Source: CG2-30-36-16 sp964372115
GTDB taxonomy: Bacteria > Bacteroidota > Ignavibacteria > Ignavibacteriales > Ignavibacteriaceae
Length of the DNA: 64,000 bases
Assembly (NCBI GenBank): GCA_964372115.1
Contig: CAYJPN010000027.1
Coordinates: forward strand, 1-64,000
Reading direction: 5' to 3'
Shown here: positions 59,253 to 64,000 of the stretch, piece by piece
Numbering within the stretch: position 1 is the first letter of the stretch
Layout: each line of letters opens with the position of its first letter
The notes under the pieces: model-generated
What the model was told of the DNA's origin: nothing
Database searches by the model: none
Seen by the model: only the letters and a program-made list of their open reading frames with translations
Made by a program: the position numbers and the translations under genes

Positions 59253-60428
59253 ATGCAAAAAAGATTTCTCTACAATCGTGTATTAAAATATATAAACCAT
59301 AAAAATGCATTAATAATAACCGGCATGAGGCAGGTTGGCAAAACTACATTGATGAAGCAGATATATGCTGAAGTAACCTCTCCAAAATTATGGTTTGACT
59401 TTGATAATCCATTGGACATGCTTCATTTTGAAAATATTGATTATCGAGGCATCTATGCAAATTTAATGAAAGAGAGCGGTGCAGGAAAAGAACGGCTCTA
59501 TATTTTTATTGATGAGATACAAAACCTTCCGGAAATAACCAAAGTTATAAAATACCTTATTGACGCGAACAATGTGAAGTTTATCGTAACCGGATCATCA
59601 AATTACTATTTGAAAAATTTATTTCCCGAATCATTAAGCGGAAGGAAGTTTCTTTTTATATTACCGGCGATGAGCTTTAGTGAATATTTGTTTTTTCAAG
59701 AAAAAGAAGGGATGGATGAGCAAGAGATAGTAAATAAGTTAAAGGAATATTCGTTACTAGAATTTAAGAAATACGAACAAGAGTATGCAGAGTATTTAGA
59801 GTACGGGGGTTTCCCCGAAGTAGTTACAACGCCGGAAATACAAACGAAGAAAGAAGTCTTGCGAAATATTTTTGCTTCTTTTTTTGAAAAAGATATCAGA
59901 CTACTTTCAGATTTTAAAGATGTGAGAGAGTTAAGAGATTTGATCTTATTGCTGGTACCAAGAACGGGAAATATTTTGGACATAACCAAACTCTCTTCGG
60001 AATCGGGAATAAGCAGAGTAAGACTGTATAACTACCTTGAGTATCTACAGGGAGTATTTTTTATAAAACTTATTCCAAAGTTCAGCAACAGCATAGACCG
60101 TACAGTAGCAGGAGGGAAGAAAGTATATTTTGCTGATAACGGGTTGTTGAATGTAATCGGAAGAGTAAACGATGGGCAACTCTTTGAGAATAGTGTGGCG
60201 AATCAATTAAGTGGTTATGGCGATCTTTCCTTCTATAACAAAAGAAACAGCGCTGAGATTGACTTTATACTTAACAAGAAAATTGCATTTGAGGTAAAAT
60301 TGAGAGCGGGTGAAAAAGACTTGGACAGACTTGAAGGTATCTGCCGCAGAATAGGAATAAGTGAGAGTTATTTAGTTAGTCTTAAGTATGCAAACACGAA
60401 GAGAACAGTTTTTCCGATGTTTCTGTAG
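59253..60428 (+). CDS. AAA_14/DUF4143-type ATPase (second subfamily)
   Basis: This encodes 391 aa. P-loop ITGMRQVGKTTLMKQ near residue 22, Walker B LYIFIDEIQNLPEITKV near 84, sensor FIVTGSSNYYLKNLFPESLS then GRKFLFILPAMSFSEYLFF, and the DUF4143 end FYNKRNSAEIDFILNKKIAF with the E-I-D...K nuclease-like triad. It belongs to the group with GMRQVGKTT rather than to the 55950/57732 subgroup. R1 lies before and R2 after it. Confidence 0.88.
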   Translation: MQKRFLYNRVLKYINHKNALIITGMRQVGKTTLMKQIYAEVTSPKLWFDFDNPLDMLHFENIDYRGIYANLMKESGAGKERLYIFIDEIQNLPEITKVIKYLIDANNVKFIVTGSSNYYLKNLFPESLSGRKFLFILPAMSFSEYLFFQEKEGMDEQEIVNKLKEYSLLEFKKYEQEYAEYLEYGGFPEVVTTPEIQTKKEVLRNIFASFFEKDIRLLSDFKDVRELRDLILLLVPRTGNILDITKLSSESGISRVRLYNYLEYLQGVFFIKLIPKFSNSIDRTVAGGKKVYFADNGLLNVIGRVNDGQLFENSVANQLSGYGDLSFYNKRNSAEIDFILNKKIAFEVKLRAGEKDLDRLEGICRRIGISESYLVSLKYANTKRTVFPMFL

Positions 60429-60478
60429 AAATTATTTTAGGATGGAAAACTAAAAGATTAAAAAATTACGGGACTGAC

Positions 60479-60532
60479 AACATCATTCATGATGTTTTTT
60501 TTTGTGGAGCGTGGCGCTTTAGCGTAATGCGG
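60479..60532. repeat. R2 double-hairpin repeat, copy 4
   Basis: AACATCATTCATGATGTT, nine T, GTGGAGCGTGGCGCTTTAGC; the second stem is disrupted (AGCGTAATGC). 50 bp after the third ATPase gene. Confidence 0.88.
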
Positions 60533-60565
60533 AATTGGAAAGAATTAGGAATTTTATTTTTCAAC

Positions 60566-60800
60566 CTGTCCCGTGAAATCCGAAGATATTTCATCGGGAA
60601 CTGTCCCGTGAAATCCGAAGATATTTCATCGGGAACTGTCCCGTGAAATCCGAAGNNNNNNNNNNNNNNNNNNNNNNNNNNNNNNNNNNNNNNNNNNNNN
60701 NNNNNNNNNNNNNNNNNNNNNNNNNNNNNNNNNNNNNNNNNNNNNNNNNNNNNNNATATTTCATCGGGAACTGTCCCGTGAATTCTGAGGCTATTGTTTC
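60566..60800. repeat. 35-bp tandem repeat (CCCGTGAAAT/ATTTCATCGGG) spanning the assembly gap
   Basis: Units of CTGTCCCGTGAAATCCGAAG plus ATATTTCATCGGGAA start at 60566, 60601 and 60636; the third is cut by N, and another unit end appears after the gap (60756-60775). Each unit is an imperfect palindrome (CCCGTGAAAT / ATTTCATCGGG) of the same base family as the R1 arms and the TIR elements at 22 kb. The real copy number is unknown because the gap replaces it. Confidence 0.88.
60656..60755. other. assembly gap, exactly 100 N
   Basis: A run of 100 undetermined bases, the usual placeholder for an unsized scaffold gap. It falls inside the 35-bp tandem repeat, so its true length may differ. Confidence 0.98.
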
Positions 60801-60850
60801 ACGGGATTGGCAATTCCACTAAAGGACGGACAGGCGTCATTATAAAATCA
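60775..60850. repeat. R1 repeat, copy 3
   Basis: CCCGTGAATTCTGAGGCTAT, TTCACGGGATTGGCAATTCC, AAAGGACGGACAGGCGTCAT, ATAAAATCAAAA. Follows directly on the 35-bp tandem repeat and precedes the RelE-type pair. Confidence 0.9.
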
Positions 60851-61036
60851 AAAAGGATGAGATTATTTTTATTCGACCAGCGTCAATTCTATCAAAGGAC
60901 TGAGATGAATAGATTGCCTATCAAAAGGGGGTAGAAGGTGGATTATTGTCTTTTAATTTATGCAAAGTCGAGTTACTTTTATCATTATATTTTTTCATTT
61001 TAATTTAACTATTCTAATTTAAACCAAGAGGTTAAG

Positions 61037-61255
61037 ATGACGGTACTACTTAAAAAGGCATTTAAAAAAGCTTCACAGTTACCGAAAGTTGAGCAAAACA
61101 TATTTGCAAAATGGGTACTTGAAGAACTTGAAACAGAGAAGAAGTGGGAAGGTATGTTCGCTGAATCGGAGGATTTGCTTGATAGACTTTCTGATGAAGC
61201 TCTCGTAGATGATAGACAAGGCAAAACAAAGTATTTGGACATTGATAAATTGTGA
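61037..61255 (+). CDS. antitoxin-like protein of a RelE-type pair
   Basis: This encodes 72 aa. KAFKKASQLPKVEQNIFAKW then VLEELETEKKWEGMFAESED fits small antitoxins that precede RelE-like genes (LPxxEQxxxAxxxLxELExExxW). The stop overlaps the next start (GTGA). RBS (AAGAGGTTAAG) before the ATG. Confidence 0.8.
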   Translation: MTVLLKKAFKKASQLPKVEQNIFAKWVLEELETEKKWEGMFAESEDLLDRLSDEALVDDRQGKTKYLDIDKL

Positions 61256-61518
61256 AATCAAAAACCACAAATCGTTTCTGGAAGTGTTACTCTGTAATGC
61301 CTTATGATATCAAGAAGCGTGCAAAAGAAGTTTACAAATTATTCAGTACTGATCCGTACCACCCAAGTTTGCATTTTAAACGAGTGCATTCTCAACGCCC
61401 TATATTTACGGTGCGGATTACAAAAGATTATCGTGCTATCGGGGTACTTCAAGATGGTGATTTGATATGGTTTTGGATTGGCTCCCATTCAGAATACAAC
61501 AAATTGTTGAAACATTAA
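61252..61518 (+). CDS. RelE-like toxin (HigB/ParE superfamily)
   Basis: This encodes 88 aa from GTG. RFWKCYSVMPYDIKKRAKEV, LHFKRVHSQRPIFTVRITKD then YRAIGVLQDGDLIWFWIGSH show the RelE-type strand order, ending in the WIGxHxEYxKL motif common to this subgroup. It is coupled to the upstream antitoxin by GTGA. R1 and R2 lie on either side of the pair. Confidence 0.83.
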   Translation: MKSKTTNRFWKCYSVMPYDIKKRAKEVYKLFSTDPYHPSLHFKRVHSQRPIFTVRITKDYRAIGVLQDGDLIWFWIGSHSEYNKLLKH

Positions 61519-61590
61519 AGGACTTCCTGCCAGAGGCTCATCAAATAAAGCTGAGAAAGATCGAAAACTGATCCGCTGCGGCGGTCTGAC

Positions 61591-61644
61591 AACATCATTT
61601 ATGATGTTTTTTTTTGTGGAGCGTGGCGCTTTAACGCTATGCGG
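61591..61644. repeat. R2 double-hairpin repeat, copy 5
   Basis: AACATCATTTATGATGTT, poly-T, GTGGAGCGTGGCGCTTTAAC, with a slightly weakened second stem (AACGCTATGC). Seventy-two bp after the RelE-like gene. The following 230 bp to the hipB-like gene are AT-rich and hold no gene. Confidence 0.9.
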
Positions 61645-61876
61645 AGTTGGATTGTAGGATTTTTATACTTCAATCGAAAATCCTCAATATAAAATCAGGA
61701 GGCAATCGTCAATATAAAATCAGATATTTACCTCTATAGCTGTAAAAATTATAAAATTATGAGATTTAAGTAAGATATTAAGTGAAATGTTATAAAAAAT
61801 ACTGCTTTAGAAGTAAATAATTGTAAAATATTTATTATTTTTATCCGTGTTGATTATTAAATAATAATATACCGTT

Positions 61877-62125
61877 ATGGCAGTAAAAACTATTCAAATA
61901 TCGAAACCGGAAGAAATTGCTGAAATCATATTAGTTCAGAGAAAGAGAAGCGGATTGAGCAGAAATGAACTTGCGTTGTTAGCGGATGTAAGCCGGACAG
62001 CAATATTTGATATTGAACACGGAAAACGGACCTACCAGATTGACACACTTCTTAAAATTTTATCTACACTCAACCTTAAGCTGCGGGTAGAAGGCGTTCA
62101 CTCAGAAGATAAAGATTATGAATAG
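61877..62125 (+). CDS. hipB: HipB-like HTH regulator
   Basis: This encodes 82 aa. RKRSGLSRNELALLADVSRT then AIFDIEHGKRTYQIDTLLKI is an XRE-type helix-turn-helix. It is the first gene of a three-gene set that also encodes a short HipA N-terminal-domain protein and a HipA-kinase without that domain, the arrangement of hipBST. The upstream 60 bp are very AT-rich (TATTTATTATTTTTATCC...) and may contain its operator, but I cannot define the repeat. It overlaps the next gene by eight bases. Confidence 0.83.
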   Translation: MAVKTIQISKPEEIAEIILVQRKRSGLSRNELALLADVSRTAIFDIEHGKRTYQIDTLLKILSTLNLKLRVEGVHSEDKDYE

Positions 62126-62432
62126 AGCAAAAGTATTTAATTTTGGTATACACTGCGGGTATTTGGATGAAATTATTAAGGGAAAAGAGTACAAGTTCCA
62201 ATATCTGGAGTTGTACAACGGTGAACCGGTTTCGCTTACTATGCCGTTGGAAAAAAAAGAATATATCTTCAATGAGTTTCCGCCGTTTTTTGACGGACTG
62301 CTGCCTGAAGGATTTATGCTTGAAGCGCTTTGCAGAAGAATGAAGGTTGATAAAGATGATTCTTTCCGTCAGCTTCTTCTTGTTGGAGGCGATGCTGTTG
62401 GTTCCGTAACGGTGGAGCCTGAAAATGCATAG
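62118..62432 (+). CDS. hipS: HipS-like protein (HipA N-terminal domain alone)
   Basis: This encodes 104 aa. GIHCGYLDEIIKGKEYKFQY, SLTMPLEKKEYIF then FPPFFDGLLPEGFMLEALCR and LLLVGGDAVGSVTVEP correspond to the N-terminal subdomain 1 of HipA as a free-standing protein. In E. coli O127 HipBST the small HipS protein acts as the antitoxin of HipT. It overlaps hipB and the following kinase gene by eight bases each. Confidence 0.85.
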   Translation: MNRAKVFNFGIHCGYLDEIIKGKEYKFQYLELYNGEPVSLTMPLEKKEYIFNEFPPFFDGLLPEGFMLEALCRRMKVDKDDSFRQLLLVGGDAVGSVTVEPENA

Positions 62433-63360
62433 GTGTCCACTCACCTACGAAGAATTAGAGGAAGGGCTCTATTCAACAAGAGGAATTAGGGGTCTTAATA
62501 TCCGGTTATCTACACTTCAACCACTCGACTATACAAAAGAGTCATTGCTGGAAGAAGCTGCTGCCAGAAGCGGAAAGATTTCCCTGGAAGGGGTTCAACC
62601 AAAATTAAGCGCGATTCTTTCCGTCCCTGACCAAAGATTTATCGTAACGGATAAAAACGGAAAATACATCCTAAAACCGCAGCAAAGCCTATATGCTGAA
62701 TTACCGGAAAATGAGGACCTCTCAATGAGGTTAGCTTCATCAGCAGGGGTTGATGTTCCTCAGCATGGACTCATTTACGACAAGACCGGGACTCTCCATT
62801 ATTTTATTAAAAGATTTGACCGTCTAAAGCGGGATCAAAAATTTCCGGTTGAGGATTTTGCCCAGTTGAGTGGAAAGAACAGAAATACAAAATATGATTC
62901 AAGTATGGAAAAAGCAGCCGGAATTATTGAGCAATATTGTACTTTCCCGGCAATAGAAAAAGTGAAGTTGTTCAGGCTGACACTTTTTAATTTCCTTATT
63001 GGGAATGAAGATATGCATTTAAAGAACTATTCGTTGCTGACGAAGAATACCGTTACCATGCTCTCACCGGCATACGACTTACTTAACACTTCAATAATAT
63101 TAAAAAATACCGAAGAGGAGACAGCGCTTCCTCTTAGAGGGAAAAAGCAAAATCTGACAAGGAAAGATTTGGTAGAATATTGGGGAGCGGAACGGTTAGG
63201 TTTAAATAAAAAGACGGTTGAACTTGTTTTGGAGGGTTTGATGAAGTCGAGTTTATTATGGGAAAATGAAATTGCAAATTCATTTTTATCGGAACAGCGC
63301 AAAGAATCGTATTGGGAGTTCGTTCAATTACGCATCAAAAAATTAGGATTCAGTAGTTAA
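62425..63360 (+). CDS. hipT: HipT-like serine/threonine kinase toxin
   Basis: This encodes 311 aa. GKISLEGVQPKLSAILS near residue 50 is the Gly-rich/phospho-site loop region, YILKPQQSLYAELPENEDLS has the ATP Lys and following acidic helix, HYFIKRFDR (residue ~132) is the HipA-type strand motif, FNFLIGNEDMHLKNYSLLTK contains the catalytic Asp of NxDxHxKN, and LSPAYDLLNTSIIL has the metal Asp. It lacks the N-terminal subdomain 1 that HipS supplies, so the set is HipBST-like. HipT kinases phosphorylate aminoacyl-tRNA synthetases (TrpS in E. coli); the target here is unknown. Confidence 0.87.
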   Translation: MHRCPLTYEELEEGLYSTRGIRGLNIRLSTLQPLDYTKESLLEEAAARSGKISLEGVQPKLSAILSVPDQRFIVTDKNGKYILKPQQSLYAELPENEDLSMRLASSAGVDVPQHGLIYDKTGTLHYFIKRFDRLKRDQKFPVEDFAQLSGKNRNTKYDSSMEKAAGIIEQYCTFPAIEKVKLFRLTLFNFLIGNEDMHLKNYSLLTKNTVTMLSPAYDLLNTSIILKNTEEETALPLRGKKQNLTRKDLVEYWGAERLGLNKKTVELVLEGLMKSSLLWENEIANSFLSEQRKESYWEFVQLRIKKLGFSS

Positions 63361-63483
63361 GATGGTGATGATTGATGATTTCAGCCTGAGGCTCATCAGC
63401 TAAAGCTGCGAACGAAGTTGAGTAGACTTTGAGACGGTGAGAGGAGGAGGTCATCCGATTACGCCCGGGAGATTGGAAAACAG

Positions 63484-63539
63484 AACATCATTTATGATGT
63501 TTTTTTTTTGTGGAGCGTGGCGCTTTAACGCTATGCGGA
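63484..63539. repeat. R2 double-hairpin repeat, copy 6
   Basis: AACATCATTTATGATGTT, ten T, GTGGAGCGTGGCGCTTTAAC. It lies 123 bp after hipT and 65 bp before the truncated ATPase. As in other copies, ~100 bp of repeat-like sequence with CTCATCAGCTAAAGCTG precedes it. Confidence 0.9.
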
Positions 63540-63603
63540 GTTGGATAGGAGAAAAATAATATTACAATTAGGGAATCCAATTCCGTTTTTGTAATTTTGT
63601 GTT

Positions 63604-63816
63604 ATGATAAAGCGAGATGCAGAAATAACGCTGTTGGGATTAGCCAGACAATTTAAAAGTGTCGCGGTGATAGGCCCAAGGCAATCAGGTAAAACCACGT
63701 TGGTAAGAGCAGTTTTTCTGGAGAAACCATATGTGAGTTTAGAGAATCCCGATTTAAGAAAATTTGCCATTGAAGATACACGCGGATTTCTCCTGACTTC
63801 TTCCAAATTAGTGTGA
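63604..63816 (+). pseudogene. truncated DUF4143-type ATPase
   Basis: The 70 codons MIKRDAEITLLGLARQFKSV then AVIGPRQSGKTTLVRAVF and PYVSLENPDLRKFAIEDTRG are the start and P-loop of a third subfamily of DUF4143 ATPases (GPRQSGKTTL). Homology stops after DTRGFL, where the family would continue to the Walker B motif; the frame ends at 63814. The cut lies at the boundary with an apparently unrelated sequence. Confidence 0.82.
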
Positions 63817-63996
63817 CAAAATTTTAAATAATTTATTAAGCATGTTCTGTGTTTTGCGTGCTATTTCTGATTTTAATAAAAATATTTCTCCGGTTTTTTT
63901 ATTGTAAAGTTTGGCATGAGTTACAGACCATATATTATCCATAATTTGCTTTAACGACATTTTCATTTCTATTTCTAATAACTTAGCAAACATCAA
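63808..63996 (-). CDS. partial hypothetical protein running toward the window edge
   Basis: The 62 codons ending SEIARKTQNMLNKLFKILSH read from the minus strand, beginning at or upstream of 63996, so the 5' end may lie outside the window. It is rich in Lys/Ile, with no family I recognise. Its 3' end overlaps the broken ATPase frame by nine bases, which suggests that an insertion carrying this gene truncated the ATPase. Confidence 0.4.
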   Translation of the reverse strand: MMFAKLLEIEMKMSLKQIMDNIWSVTHAKLYNKKTGEIFLLKSEIARKTQNMLNKLFKILSH

Positions 63997-64000
63997 AGCA

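Noticed and set aside
60566..60800. 35-bp repeats resembling CRISPR repeats
   Set aside because: The units are directly joined with no unique spacers, and no cas gene is present.
55509..63539. R2 elements as integron attC sites
   Set aside because: Each copy folds as two successive hairpins, the RYYYAAC/GTTRRRY ends are not consistently present, and no integron integrase is visible in the window.

Overview
The window is AT-rich (roughly one third G+C) and looks like a chromosomal segment of a member of the Bacteroidota/Chlorobi/Ignavibacteriota group, most likely an ignavibacterium. The protein families point there (LegB/LegC-type sugar genes, Wzi-like porin, YwqK-TonB protein, many DUF4143 ATPases, four-helix-bundle proteins), and two TAnnTTTG-type promoter boxes agree. 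A run of exactly 100 N at 60656-60755 shows that this is a draft scaffold. I saw no rRNA or tRNA gene and no CRISPR array.

Layout. (1) 1-985: tandem array of a ~208-bp unit carrying four small palindromes. (2) 1.2-5.4 kb: ordinary chromosome, with a small HEAGH membrane protein, a YwqK/TonB protein, pdxB (minus strand) and mgtE. (3) 6.2-9.3 kb: the first two surface-polysaccharide genes, a UDP-GlcNAc 6-dehydrogenase (WbpA type) and a UDP-GlcNAc 2-epimerase (WecB type), separated by a broken GxxExxY gene lying inside an inverted-repeat element. (4) 9.3-26.1 kb: an accessory zone of small toxin-antitoxin-like modules (MNT/HEPN, AbiEii-type, DUF2283, addiction module/RelE, HicB, DUF4258, MazF), gene stubs, duplicated fragments and short mobile repeats. 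Three copies of the 5' end of a nucleotide-sugar dehydrogenase gene and one 3' end lie here, so the zone seems to have grown by repeated insertion or recombination inside a polysaccharide locus. (5) 26.2-53.6 kb: one long co-oriented polysaccharide cluster. It encodes a CMP-legionaminic-acid-type pathway (LegB, LegC, acetyltransferase, LegI, LegG, PtmE, LegF), a HisF/HisH/WbpG amidotransferase set with a methyltransferase, two Gfo/Idh oxidoreductases, Wzx flippase, Wzy polymerase, glycosyltransferases, a priming sugar transferase, WbpB/WbpD/WbpE and a Wzi-like porin, and ends at a UUCG-loop terminator. (6) 53.8-64 kb: a second accessory zone with a four-helix-bundle gene, a HicBA pair with broken HicA, three DUF4143 ATPases plus a truncated fourth, a RelE-type pair and a HipBST-like tripartite module. 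Six copies of a double-hairpin repeat (R2) and three copies of a second repeat (R1) separate the genes.

How the genes fit together. WbpA, WbpB, WbpE and WbpD with a 2-epimerase would give a UDP-diacetamido-uronic acid (UDP-ManNAc3NAcA type). The LegB-to-LegF set gives a CMP-activated nonulosonic acid, probably amidinated and methylated. The sugar transferase, glycosyltransferases, Wzx and Wzy would assemble and polymerise the repeat unit, and Wzi would hold it at the surface.

The most unusual signals are: a nested set of TIR elements with a GIY-YIG nuclease, whose removal on paper restores two reading frames (22.0-22.7 kb); an exact 21-bp periodic array in front of an unrecognised 226-aa gene (17.4-18.5 kb); short repeats inserted in frame into protein genes (pdxB, legC, a cysC-like fragment); and the R1/R2-delimited gene row at 55-64 kb.
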